Assembly: GCF_000013365.1 (NCBI RefSeq) | Contig: NC_007778.1 | Coordinates: forward strand, 62,001 to 126,000 | Source: Rhodopseudomonas palustris HaA2 | GTDB lineage: Bacteria; Pseudomonadota; Alphaproteobacteria; Rhizobiales; Xanthobacteraceae | Length of the DNA: 64,000 nucleotides | Direction of reading: 5' to 3' | In this document: positions 18,003-26,474 of the stretch, in pieces | How the letters are laid out: the number at the start of each line of letters is the position of its first letter | How positions within the stretch are numbered: the stretch's first letter is position 1 | Position numbers and translations under genes: made by a program | The notes under the pieces: model-generated | The model's database searches: none | Seen by the model: only the letters and a program-made list of their open reading frames with translations | What the model was told of the DNA's origin: nothing

Positions 18003-19256
18003 CTAAACTTGATCCAATCCGTACAAAGTATGCAATGTCCGCACCGCGAGCTCGGTGTAGGCGGCGTCGATCAGCACCGAGAACTTGATCTCCGAGGTCG
18101 TGATCGCGCGAATATTGATGTTGCGCGCGGCCAAAGCGGCGAATGCCTGGGCGGCGACGCCGGCATGGCTGCGCATCCCGGAGCCGATCACCGACACCTT
18201 GGCGACGTCGGTCTCGCTGTCGAACCGGGCGTAACCGATCTTGTCCTGCGCCGAAGTAATCGTCTGCTTGGCGCGGGCGAAATCCGACGCCGGAACCGTG
18301 AAGGTGAGATCCGTGGTCTTGCCGTCTTCCGAGACGTTCTGCACGATCATGTCGACGTTGATGTTGGCGTCGGCCAGCGGCCCGAAGATCGACGCCGCCA
18401 CGCCCGGCTTGTCCTCGATCCGGCGCACCGAGATCTGGGCTTCGTCCTTGGAAAAGGCGATGCCGGTGACGACGTGGTTCTCCATGATTTTCTCCTCGCT
18501 GCAGATCAGCGTGCCCGGCGGCGTGCCGTGCGGATCGATATCTTCGGGTTTGTCGAAGGAAGAGCGCACGAAGATCGGCATGTTGTGCACCATGCCGAGC
18601 TCGACCGAGCGGACCTGCAGCACCTTGGCGCCCTGCGACGCCAGTTCCAACATCTCCTCGAACGCCACCTTGTCGAGCCGTTTCGCCTTCGGCACCACGC
18701 GGGGGTCGGTGGTGTAGACGCCGTCGACGTCGGTATAGATGTCGCAGCGGTCGGCCTTCAGCGCCGCCGCGATCGCCACCGCCGAGGTGTCGGAGCCGCC
18801 GCGGCCGAGCGTGGTGATGCGGCCGGTCTCGGGATTGATGCCCTGGAAGCCGGCGATCACCGCGACTTCCTTGCGGTCGCCGAAGCGCTTGACGATCTCG
18901 CTGCCGTCGATCTCGACGATCCGAGCCGAGGCATGGGCGTCGCTGGTGCGGATCGGCAACTGCCAGCCCTGCCAGGATCGCGCCTGGATGCCGAGCGCCT
19001 GCAAGGCGATCGCGAGAAGCCCCGACGTCACCTGCTCGCCGGACGCCACCACGGCGTCGTATTCGCGGGCGTCGTGCATCGGCGAGGCTTCGGTGCACCA
19101 GGCCACCAGCTCGTTGGTCTTGCCGGCCATCGCCGACACCACCACGGCAACCTCATGGCCGGCATCGACCTCGCGCTTGACGTGGCGCGCGACGTTCTGG
19201 ATGCGCTCGATATTGGCGACGGACGTGCCGCCGAATTTCATCACCAGCCGGCCCAT
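18003..19256 (-). CDS. lysC: Aspartate kinase
   Basis: 417-residue aspartokinase, first enzyme of the Lys/Met/Thr/Ile and diaminopimelate pathway. It opens with the kinase signature VMKFGGTSVANIERI, has RITTLGRGGSDTSAVAIAAA for substrate binding, and DIYTDVDGVYTTDPR. Two C-terminal ACT domains begin at ISVRRIEDKPGVAASIF and VIGSGMRSHAGVAAQAF and provide feedback control by lysine/threonine. ATG 19256 (MGRLVMKFGG) with AGGGATT upstream is the natural start; the longer frame is not homologous. It precedes ptsP and prfA on the same strand. Confidence 0.96.
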   Translation of the reverse strand: MGRLVMKFGGTSVANIERIQNVARHVKREVDAGHEVAVVVSAMAGKTNELVAWCTEASPMHDAREYDAVVASGEQVTSGLLAIALQALGIQARSWQGWQLPIRTSDAHASARIVEIDGSEIVKRFGDRKEVAVIAGFQGINPETGRITTLGRGGSDTSAVAIAAALKADRCDIYTDVDGVYTTDPRVVPKAKRLDKVAFEEMLELASQGAKVLQVRSVELGMVHNMPIFVRSSFDKPEDIDPHGTPPGTLICSEEKIMENHVVTGIAFSKDEAQISVRRIEDKPGVAASIFGPLADANINVDMIVQNVSEDGKTTDLTFTVPASDFARAKQTITSAQDKIGYARFDSETDVAKVSVIGSGMRSHAGVAAQAFAALAARNINIRAITTSEIKFSVLIDAAYTELAVRTLHTLYGLDQV

Positions 19257-19423
19257 GACGAATAGTGCAATCCCTGCAGACAACGAGTATTGATGGCGCG
19301 GGCTTCGCGAGATAGGCGCCGCGAGGCGCGTATACACAGCGGCGCTGTTCCGGGCAAGCAATCGAGACCGCGACCAGGATGATTCGCGCCGGACAGGCGG
19401 TCAGGAAAGGCGTCTGAGACGGC

Positions 19424-19900
19424 ATGGGGTACATCGACCAGATCCTGCAGCCCGGGGAGAAGGTGCTCTATTCGGCCAAGCCGCACTGGATCTTCTATCT
19501 GCCGGCGCTCGGGCTGTGGATCATCGTTGCCGCGGTCGCCGGCCTGACCCGCATTCCCGCCGTCGTCGCCATGGACCCGCGCATCGAGATCGGTATGCTG
19601 GGACTGGCTGCAGTGATCGGGGTGTTCGCGCTGTATTTGACGCTGAAGGCCTGGTTCCATCGCTGGACCACCGAGACGGACGTCACGTCGCTGCGGCTGG
19701 TCCATAAAACCGGATTCATTCAGCGCCGTACCTTCGAGATGAGCCTGGACAAGATCGAGAGCGTTGACCTCGATCAGAGCATCCTCGGCCGCGTTCTCGA
19801 CTATGGCGACGTCACCGTTCTGGGCGTCGGCGAGGGGCGGGAAACCATCCGGACCGTCGCCGCCCCGCTGGCGTTCCGAAGTTCAATAACCGCGCGATAG
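19424..19900 (+). CDS. Membrane protein with bacterial PH domain (DUF304)
   Basis: 158-residue protein with two transmembrane segments (about 24-42 and 57-75) followed by a bacterial pleckstrin-homology domain of the DUF304/bPH2 type. The domain includes TTETDVTSLRLVHKTGFI and FEMSLDKIESVDLDQSILG. The N-terminal ILQPGEKVLYSAKPHW is also family-like. It is followed 15 bp later by ubiG, and divergent from lysC. Function is not assigned. Confidence 0.85.
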   Translation: MGYIDQILQPGEKVLYSAKPHWIFYLPALGLWIIVAAVAGLTRIPAVVAMDPRIEIGMLGLAAVIGVFALYLTLKAWFHRWTTETDVTSLRLVHKTGFIQRRTFEMSLDKIESVDLDQSILGRVLDYGDVTVLGVGEGRETIRTVAAPLAFRSSITAR

Positions 19901-19915
19901 GAGCACGGCGCATCC

Positions 19916-20677
19916 ATGGCACTGCAATCCGAATCTCCCGGTCCCGTGTCGCCTTCGGTCGATCCGGCCGAAATCGCGAAATTCTCCAAGCTGTCGGCGC
20001 AATGGTGGGATCCGACCGGCAAGATGGCGCCGCTGCACCGGATCAACCCGCTGCGGATCAGCTTCATCCGCGACGCCGCCTGCCGCAAATTCGAGCGCAA
20101 CGCCAAGAGCCTGAGCTGCCTGTCGGGGCTGCGGATGCTCGATATCGGCTGCGGCGCCGGCCTGTTGTGCGAGCCGTTCACAAGGCTCGGCGCCCAGGTG
20201 ATCGGGATCGATCCGTCGGCGACCAACATCGCCGCGGCGAAGATCCATGCCGACAAATCGCATCTGCCGATCGACTATCGCTGCACCACGGTCGAGGAGA
20301 TCGACCCGCGCGAGCGCTTCGACATCGTGCTGGCGATGGAAGTGATCGAGCACGTCACCGATGTCGGCGCCTTCCTCGGGCGCTGCGCGGCGCTGATGAA
20401 GCCCAACGGCATCATGGTGGTGGCGACGCTCAATCGGAACTGGAAGAGCTTCGCGCTGGCAATCGTCGGCGCCGAATATGTGATGCGCTGGCTGCCGCGC
20501 GGCACCCATCAATGGGACAAATTCGTCACGCCCGCCGAACTCGAGCAGCATCTGCACGGCTTCGGGATGATTGTGACCGAACAGTCCGGCCTGGTGTTCA
20601 ATCCGCTCGCCGACCGCTGGAAGCTGTCCGCCGACATGGACGTGAACTACATGGTGGTAGCGGAGACGGCGCCGTAG
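19916..20677 (+). CDS. ubiG: Ubiquinone biosynthesis O-methyltransferase
   Basis: 253-residue methyltransferase that performs both O-methylation steps of ubiquinone synthesis. It has the UbiG N-terminal segment EIAKFSKLSAQWWDPTGKMA with NPLRISFI, the SAM loop MLDIGCGAGLLCEPFTRLGA, and MEVIEHVTD. GTHQWDKFVTPAEL is the late family motif. Start ATG 19916 has GGAGCACG upstream. It follows the PH-domain gene closely; a palindromic repeat terminates the region. Confidence 0.95.
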   Translation: MALQSESPGPVSPSVDPAEIAKFSKLSAQWWDPTGKMAPLHRINPLRISFIRDAACRKFERNAKSLSCLSGLRMLDIGCGAGLLCEPFTRLGAQVIGIDPSATNIAAAKIHADKSHLPIDYRCTTVEEIDPRERFDIVLAMEVIEHVTDVGAFLGRCAALMKPNGIMVVATLNRNWKSFALAIVGAEYVMRWLPRGTHQWDKFVTPAELEQHLHGFGMIVTEQSGLVFNPLADRWKLSADMDVNYMVVAETAP

Positions 20678-20754
20678 CCCATCGACGCCGTCGTGTGGCC
20701 CGCCGAAGGCCGGGCGCCGCCGAAGGCCGGGACAAAGGCACAACTGATTTGATC

Positions 20755-20840
20755 CGTCATTGCGAGCGAAGCGAAGCAATCCAGAGGCGCCCGCGAACTG
20801 GGTTCTGGATTGCTTCGTCGCTTCGCTCCTCGCAATGACG
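20755..20840. repeat. Palindromic repeat, CGTCATTGCGAG type
   Basis: Imperfect inverted repeat. The left arm CGTCATTGCGAGCGAAGCGA plus AGCAATCCAGA is mirrored by TCTGGATTGCTTCG and CTCCTCGCAATGACG. It lies between convergent ubiG and the MBL-fold gene. The preceding 20690-20735 also repeats GCCGAAGGCCGGG. Such elements are common in Bradyrhizobium-group genomes. Confidence 0.85.
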
Positions 20841-20851
20841 ACGCTTGCCTT

Positions 20852-21667
20852 CTATACCCCCCGCAGAATGATCACCGTCGGCGCGCCCGGCAGTGTCTCC
20901 CGCGATATCCGCAGGGCGCTGTCGCCGCGCTGATCGATCGCGAACGATTGGCCGATGCGCCGCATGAACTCGTCGAGCGGCGTCATGAAGCGGTGCATCG
21001 GCAGCACCACCGCGGCGCGCAGCCGCTTGGTGATCGCCGAAATGCCATCGAGCGACATCGTGTAGCTGCCGTCGATCGGCACCATCAGAATGTCGATCCG
21101 GCCGATCGCGGCGAAATGGCTGTCGTCGAGCGTGGTGTGCAGATGACCGAGATGGCCGATGCACAGGCCCGCGACCTCGAAGATGAAGATCGAATTGCCG
21201 TCCTTGATCATGCCGGCATTGCCGTCGTCGAACATATAGCGGCGGATGTCGGTGGTGACGTTGCGGATCATCACGTCGCCGACGCGCAACCGGACATGCG
21301 CCGGCTGGCCGTCGTCGCCCCAGCCGTGCAGCACATGCGCGATCTTCGGGTCGGGCGCCAGCGTGTAGTGCGTCGAATGCGCGCGGTTCATGGTGACGAC
21401 GTCCGGTACGCGGCCGGTAGCGTAGGCGCCGTTGTAGTCGGTGGCGATCATCACGCCGCCGGGGGTTTCGATCGTGTAGGTCGAGTGCCCGCGATAGGTG
21501 ATCAGCACCTGCTCGGCCGCAGCCGTCCGCCGCAGGCTGACCGGCACCGCGCGCGGCGGCGCTTGCGCCATCGCCAGACACTCGCTGCCGCGGAAGCCGT
21601 CCTCGGCCAGCGCCGGCGACGACAGCACGGCGAACAACGCGACGAAGGCGGCAAGGCAGCGCAGCAT
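20852..21667 (-). CDS. Exported MBL-fold metal-dependent hydrolase (UlaG-like)
   Basis: 271 residues with a cleavable signal peptide (MLRCLAAFVALFAVLSSPALA). The mature part resembles UlaG/RomA-type beta-lactamase-fold proteins, with ITYRGHSTYTIETPGGVMIAT, MNRAHSTHYTL and IGHLGHLHTTLDD carrying the likely metal ligands. VVLPMHRF near the end gives another histidine. The start ATG 21667 follows GGGAGTGACG. Substrate unknown; periplasmic location is inferred from the signal peptide. Confidence 0.82.
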   Translation of the reverse strand: MLRCLAAFVALFAVLSSPALAEDGFRGSECLAMAQAPPRAVPVSLRRTAAAEQVLITYRGHSTYTIETPGGVMIATDYNGAYATGRVPDVVTMNRAHSTHYTLAPDPKIAHVLHGWGDDGQPAHVRLRVGDVMIRNVTTDIRRYMFDDGNAGMIKDGNSIFIFEVAGLCIGHLGHLHTTLDDSHFAAIGRIDILMVPIDGSYTMSLDGISAITKRLRAAVVLPMHRFMTPLDEFMRRIGQSFAIDQRGDSALRISRETLPGAPTVIILRGV

Positions 21668-21822
21668 GGCGTCACTCCCGGTCGGGCTCCGACAAGAGTG
21701 TAGCGCCAAATCGTCCGGGCGCCAGCGCGGCGCCAGCGCGCAACGCTGGCATGAGCCGGTTCCGGTTGACCGCAGCAAGCCGGCCGGCCACGGTGCCCCG
21801 CCATTCCAGCCCAGATCCGTTC

Positions 21823-22722
21823 ATGCTCACAGCCGCCTCGCTCTGGATTCCGTTCGCGCTCGTCGCCGCCGTCGGCCAGGTCGCGCGCAATGCGATGCAG
21901 CGCTCGCTGACCGGGCCGCTCGGCACCTGGGGCGCGACCAACATCCGCTTCCTGTTCGGATTTCCGTTCTCGATCCTGTTCCTCGGCGTGGTGATCGCGG
22001 CGACCGGCGACGCGCTGCCGTGGCCGGGCCTCGATTTCTGGCCGTGGCTGCTGCTCGGCGCGCTGTCGCAGATCGCCGCCACCGGCCTGATGCTGGCGGC
22101 GATGAACGAGCGCTCCTTCGTCGTCACCACCGCCTATCTGAAGACCGAGGCGATCCAGACCGCGATCTTCGGCTTCGTCTTCCTCGGCGATCATCTCACC
22201 GTGCTGAAGGTCGGCGCGATCCTGATCGCCACTTTCGGCGTGGTGATCACCGCGTTGCGGCCCGGCAGCGCGCGCAACCTCGCCAGCCTGCGACCGACGG
22301 CGCTCGGGCTCGCCGCTGCCGCCGGCTTCGCGCTGTCGGCGGTCGGCTTTCGCGGCGCCATCATCGTGGTGCCGGGCGTCGGCTTCGTCACCGCGGCGAC
22401 GTTCACCCTCGTCTTCGCCCTCGGCGTGCAGACGCTGGTGCTGACGATCTATCTGCTGGCGCGCGCGCCGCAGGTGCTGCGCGATATCCTGCATCTGTGG
22501 AAGCCGTCGATGCTTGCGGGCTTCGTCGGCGCCGCGGCCTCGCAGTTCTGGTTCCTCGCCTTCGCGCTCACCGCCGCCGCCAATGTCCGCACGCTGGCCC
22601 TGGTCGAAGTGCTGTTCGCGCAGGCCGTCGCCACCTACTCGTTCAAGCAGCCGATGTCGGCGCGCGAACTCGGCGGCATCGCGCTGATCGTGCTCGGGGT
22701 CGCGTTGCTGGTCGCGGTGTGA
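21823..22722 (+). CDS. EamA/DMT-superfamily transporter
   Basis: 299-residue membrane protein with about ten transmembrane helices in two EamA repeats. The first repeat ends LKTEAIQTAIFGFVFLGDHL, and the second ends LVEVLFAQAVATYSFKQPMS, the matching position. This is the drug/metabolite transporter fold; members export amino acids or other small metabolites. I chose ATG 21823 because the hydrophobic region starts directly after it; the in-frame ATG at 21751 would add a non-hydrophobic leader. Substrate unknown. Confidence 0.83.
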   Translation: MLTAASLWIPFALVAAVGQVARNAMQRSLTGPLGTWGATNIRFLFGFPFSILFLGVVIAATGDALPWPGLDFWPWLLLGALSQIAATGLMLAAMNERSFVVTTAYLKTEAIQTAIFGFVFLGDHLTVLKVGAILIATFGVVITALRPGSARNLASLRPTALGLAAAAGFALSAVGFRGAIIVVPGVGFVTAATFTLVFALGVQTLVLTIYLLARAPQVLRDILHLWKPSMLAGFVGAAASQFWFLAFALTAAANVRTLALVEVLFAQAVATYSFKQPMSARELGGIALIVLGVALLVAV

Positions 22723-22787
22723 CCCGAGCGCACCGCGCCGGCGAAACTAGACTGATTGAAGCAATGCGGCCTTCTCGCGCGCAGAAT

Positions 22788-22908
22788 CGTCATCCTGAGG
22801 TGCGCGCGTAGCGCGCCTCGAAGGATGCGGCCCGAGGTGCCAGCGGCCCATCCTTCGAGGCCCGCCGCGCCGCGCACAGCGCGGCCCGGCGGGCACCTCA
22901 GGATGACG
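22788..22908. repeat. Palindromic repeat, CGTCATCCTGAGG type, copy 1
   Basis: Bounded by CGTCATCCTGAGGTGC and its complement GCACCTCAGGATGACG, with inner CCTCGAAGGATG facing CATCCTTCGAGG. Related copies lie at 37601-37700, 38963-39063 (degenerate) and 57089-57211. All are intergenic and downstream of genes. It could fold into a long stem when transcribed. Confidence 0.9.
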
Positions 22909-22919
22909 GCGGAACTGCT

Positions 22920-24704
22920 CTAGTTGCCGGCCGCCGTGGCGCCGCGGGTGCGGGGATCGGGGGCGCCGTGGAAGCCGTCGGCGTCGATGACGATGCTGTT
23001 CGCCGAGGTCTGGCCGAGCGGCGTGGCGATGCGGTGGCCCATCGCGCGCAACGCATCCAGCGTCGCGTCCGGAAAGCCTTGCTCGACGCGGAGCTCGTCC
23101 GGCAGCCATTGATGATGCAGCCGCGGCGCGCCGACAGCGGCGGCGATGTTCATGCGATAGTCGAGCACATTGACGATCACCTGCAGGGTCGCCGAGATGA
23201 TCCGGCTGCCGCCCGGCGAGCCGGTGACCAGCACCGGTTTGCCGTCCTTCAGCACGATGGTCGGCGACATCGACGACAGCGGCCGCTTGCCGGGCGCCGG
23301 CAGATTGGCGCCGAAGCCGACCAGCCCATAGGCGTTCGCCGCGCCGGGCGCCGCGGTGAAATCGTCGAGCTCGTTGTTGAGCAGCACGCCGGTGCCGTCG
23401 GCGACGAGGCCCACCCCATAGGAGAAATTCAGCGTATAGGTGTTGCTGACGGCGTTGCCCTGATCGTCGGCGACGGAATAGTGCGTGGTGTTCTCGCCCT
23501 CCTTCGGCTGCGGCGGCGCGACGACGGCAGGCGTGGCGCGGTCGGCGTCGATGCCCGCACGCAGTGTCGCCGCATAGTCCTTCGACAGCAGCGTCGACAG
23601 TGGCGCGTCGACATAGGCCGGATCGCCGAGATAGCGGGCGCGATCCGCATAGGCGCGCTTCATCGCCTCGATCAGCAGATGCAGCGACGGCGCGCTGCCC
23701 TGCTCTAGCGACGGCATCGGAAAACCTTCGAGGATGTTCAGCGTCTCGATCAGCACCACGCCGCCCGACGACGGCTGCGGCATCGCCACGATGTCGTAGC
23801 CGCGATAGTTGCCGCGGACGGGCGCGCGGACGATGGCCTGATAGTTCGCCAGATCATCCGTCGTGATGATCCCGCCGGCGTCCCGAATGCCGCGCGCCAG
23901 TTTGTCCGCGACGCCGCCGCGATAGAAGCCGTCGGGGCCGTGATCTGCGATCGCCTGCAGCGTCGCGGCGAGGTCGGGCTGCACCAGCCGGTCGCCCTCG
24001 CGCAGCGGCGAGCCGTCGGGCCGGGCGAAGATCTTGCGCGTCGACGGCCAGCGCGACAGCCAGGGATGCCAGTCCGGCAGCGTGTCGGCGGTGTCGTCGG
24101 CGACGCTGATGCCGTCGCGCGCGAGCGCGATGGCGGGCGCAATCACCTCGGCGAGCGAGAACTTGCCGGAGCCGTATTTGTCGAGCGCCAGCGCCAGACC
24201 CGCGACCGTGCCGGGGACGCCGATGCCGAGCGCGGATCGGCGGGACTTGTCCGGATCGGGCTTGCCGTCGGTGAGGAACATCTCGCGGGTGGCGGCCTGC
24301 GGCGCGGTCTCGCGATAGTCGATCGCGACGTCCTCGTTCCTGGCGGCGGCGTGGATCAGCATGAAGCCGCCGCCGCCGAGATTGCCGGCGCGCGGATAGG
24401 TCACCGCCATCGCGAAGCCGGTCGCGACCGCGGCATCGATCGCGTTGCCGCCGCGCGCGAGAAAGCGCGCCCCCACTTCCGCCGAGAGCCGCTCCTGCGC
24501 CACCACCATGCCGTGTCGGGCGACGACGGCGGAGGCCGCACCCGGCGCCCGCGCGGCGCCGCCGCGCATGTCCTGTGCCGGGGCGGTGGCCGGGACCACG
24601 ACCAGCGCGACCATTGCAACCAGCGCTGTCACGGCTTTGCGATGAAGCATCGTCATCGTACGGGGCGGGGTTTCCGACGGTGCAAGTGTTGTGCTGTCCT
24701 GCAT
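22920..24704 (-). CDS. ggt: Gamma-glutamyltranspeptidase
   Basis: 594-residue periplasmic enzyme that cleaves the gamma-glutamyl bond of glutathione and related compounds. A hydrophobic signal segment (AVTALVAMVALVVVPATAPA) lies about 25 residues in. The self-cleavage site and catalytic nucleophile is the first Thr of ENTTHYSVAD, and the gamma-glutamyl-binding GSPGGSRII is present. ATG 24704 (AGGAT upstream) is used; ATG 24656 or 24650 would place the signal peptide right at the start and is a real alternative. It diverges from an MFS transporter. Confidence 0.93.
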   Translation of the reverse strand: MQDSTTLAPSETPPRTMTMLHRKAVTALVAMVALVVVPATAPAQDMRGGAARAPGAASAVVARHGMVVAQERLSAEVGARFLARGGNAIDAAVATGFAMAVTYPRAGNLGGGGFMLIHAAARNEDVAIDYRETAPQAATREMFLTDGKPDPDKSRRSALGIGVPGTVAGLALALDKYGSGKFSLAEVIAPAIALARDGISVADDTADTLPDWHPWLSRWPSTRKIFARPDGSPLREGDRLVQPDLAATLQAIADHGPDGFYRGGVADKLARGIRDAGGIITTDDLANYQAIVRAPVRGNYRGYDIVAMPQPSSGGVVLIETLNILEGFPMPSLEQGSAPSLHLLIEAMKRAYADRARYLGDPAYVDAPLSTLLSKDYAATLRAGIDADRATPAVVAPPQPKEGENTTHYSVADDQGNAVSNTYTLNFSYGVGLVADGTGVLLNNELDDFTAAPGAANAYGLVGFGANLPAPGKRPLSSMSPTIVLKDGKPVLVTGSPGGSRIISATLQVIVNVLDYRMNIAAAVGAPRLHHQWLPDELRVEQGFPDATLDALRAMGHRIATPLGQTSANSIVIDADGFHGAPDPRTRGATAAGN

Positions 24705-24768
24705 GCCGGAATCCTATAGTGGTTTCGGCGCGGCGCGCCAAACGCCGGTCGGGAACGAGGAACACAAG

Positions 24769-26157
24769 ATGACGTCATCGACCGCGGCGGACCACTCGCG
24801 AGAGAGTGTGCCGAGAACCTATCCGTCGCGCGCCGCGGTCGGCGGCTGGATCCTGTTCGACTGGGCGGCGCAGCCCTATTTCACGCTGATCACCACCTTC
24901 ATCTTTGCGCCCTATTTCGCCACTTACGTCGCGCCCGATCCCGCCACCGGGCAATCGCTGTGGGGCTTCGCGACGGCGGCGAGCGGGCTGTTGATTGCTT
25001 TGGCCTCGCCGATCCTCGGCGCGGTCGCCGATGCGAGCGGCCGGCGCAAGCCGTGGATCGCGGTGTTCGGCGCGATGCTGGTGATCGGCTCGTCACTGAT
25101 GTGGTTCGGCCGGCCGGGCGATGCCGGCGTGATCCTGCCGCTGCTGATCGCCTACGCGATCGCGACCATCGGGGTCGAATTCGCCACCGTGTTCAACAAC
25201 GCGATGATGCCGAACCTGGTGCCGCCGGAGAAAATCGGCCGGCTGTCCGGCACCGGCTGGGCCACCGGCTATGTCGGCGGCATTCTCTCGCTGATTCTCG
25301 TGCTCGGCTTCCTCGCCGCCAACCCGCAGACCGGCAAGACGCTGATCGGCGTCACGCCGCTGTTCGGGCTCGACGCGGCGAGCCACGAGGGCGACCGCAT
25401 CACCGGCCCGCTCACCGGGCTGTGGTTTATGGTGTTCGTGCTGCCGATGTTTCTGCTGACGCCGGATTTTCCGGCCAAGCTGTCGGTGAAGGCGGCGGTC
25501 GGCGAGGGCCTGCGCGAATTGCGCGAGACGCTGCGCGACCTGCCGCAGCGGCGCTCGCTCGCCTCCTTCCTGCTCGCCAACATGATCTACACCGACGGGC
25601 TCGTCTCGCTGTTCGCCTTCGGCGGCATCTACGCCACCGGCACGTTCGGCTGGGGCACCATCCAGATCGGCAGCTTCGGCGTGATTCTGGCGATCGCCGC
25701 GACCTTCGGGGCGTTCATCGGCGGCCGGCTTGACGACGCGCTCGGATCGAAGCGCGTGATCGCCGGATCGATCGTGCTGCTGCTGATCGCGATCAGCGGC
25801 ATCCTGCTGATCGATCCGTCGCATATCCTGTTCGTCGAGGTGACGCCGCCGCAGCCGGGCGGCGCTCTGTTCGCCGCCCCCGCCGAGCGCGCTTATCTGC
25901 TGCTCGGCTGCCTGATCGGCATCGCCGGCGGGCCGCTGCAGGCGGCGTCGCGGACGCTGCTGATCCGCATCGCCCCGCGCGACCGCATCGCGCAATATTT
26001 CGGCCTGTTCGCGCTGACCGGCAAGGTCACGTCGTTCGTCGGCCCGCTGCTGATCGCCACCGTCACCGCCATCACCGCGAGCCAGAAGGCCGGCATGGCG
26101 GTGCTGGTGCTGTTCTTCGTCGGCGGCCTGGCGCTGCTGACGCGGGTGCGGAATTAG
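24769..26157 (+). CDS. MFS transporter, UMF1/ATG22-like
   Basis: 462-residue transporter with about 12 membrane segments. The N-terminal WILFDWAAQPYFTLITTFIF is characteristic of the UMF1 family (related to yeast vacuolar effluxer Atg22), and ADASGRRKPWIAVFGAML is the MFS loop 2-3 motif. Another typical block is FNNAMMPNLVPPEKIGRLSG. Start ATG 24769 follows GAGGAAC. It diverges from ggt, so export of amino acids or peptides released by Ggt is possible but only an inference. Confidence 0.85.
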   Translation: MTSSTAADHSRESVPRTYPSRAAVGGWILFDWAAQPYFTLITTFIFAPYFATYVAPDPATGQSLWGFATAASGLLIALASPILGAVADASGRRKPWIAVFGAMLVIGSSLMWFGRPGDAGVILPLLIAYAIATIGVEFATVFNNAMMPNLVPPEKIGRLSGTGWATGYVGGILSLILVLGFLAANPQTGKTLIGVTPLFGLDAASHEGDRITGPLTGLWFMVFVLPMFLLTPDFPAKLSVKAAVGEGLRELRETLRDLPQRRSLASFLLANMIYTDGLVSLFAFGGIYATGTFGWGTIQIGSFGVILAIAATFGAFIGGRLDDALGSKRVIAGSIVLLLIAISGILLIDPSHILFVEVTPPQPGGALFAAPAERAYLLLGCLIGIAGGPLQAASRTLLIRIAPRDRIAQYFGLFALTGKVTSFVGPLLIATVTAITASQKAGMAVLVLFFVGGLALLTRVRN

Positions 26158-26187
26158 TTAGAGGCGAAGCATCCCACCAGATAACGA

Positions 26188-26289
26188 CGTCATCGCCCGG
26201 CTCGACCGGGCGACCCAGTACGCCGCAGCTTTGCAGAAGGACTGCGGCGCCCTGGAATACTGGGTCGCCCGCCTGCGCGGGCGACGACG
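26188..26289. repeat. Palindromic repeat, CGACCCAGTA type
   Basis: The arms CGTCATCGCCCGG and GGGCGACCCAGTACGCCGCAG are mirrored by CTGCGGCGCCCTGGAATACT, GGGTCGCCCG and GCGGGCGACGACG. It lies directly downstream of the MFS gene and adjoins a copy of a second repeat family. No gene is present in 26158-26474; the whole gap is repeat sequence. Confidence 0.82.
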
Positions 26290-26330
26290 GTGGATCGAGT
26301 TGATGAACTAACAACAGCCACAGCCTGCTC

Positions 26331-26470
26331 CCTCGCCCCGCTCTTGCGGGGAGAGGGCTGGGGTGAGGGGCGACGCGGGCACTGAGTCTCGGCTGCGCGG
26401 AGACGCCCCCTCACCCGACCGGCTACGCTGCGCTTCGCCGGTCGACCTCTCCCCGCGCGCGGGGAGAGGT
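26331..26470. repeat. Dispersed palindromic repeat (CTCGCCCC... type), diverged copy
   Basis: CCCTCGCCCCGCTCTTGCGG with GGGGAGAGGGCTGGGGTGAG and GACGCGGGCACTGA, then a mirrored GACCTCTCCCCGCGCGCGGG. The phrase GACGCGGGCACTGA matches the copy at 6500-6650. It abuts the purH stop codon. Confidence 0.8.
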
Positions 26471-26474
26471 TAGT

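Noticed and set aside
22788-22908. Insertion sequence ends or a MITE with target duplications
   Set aside because: There is no transposase and I could not find a direct duplication at the borders; recorded as a palindromic repeat.
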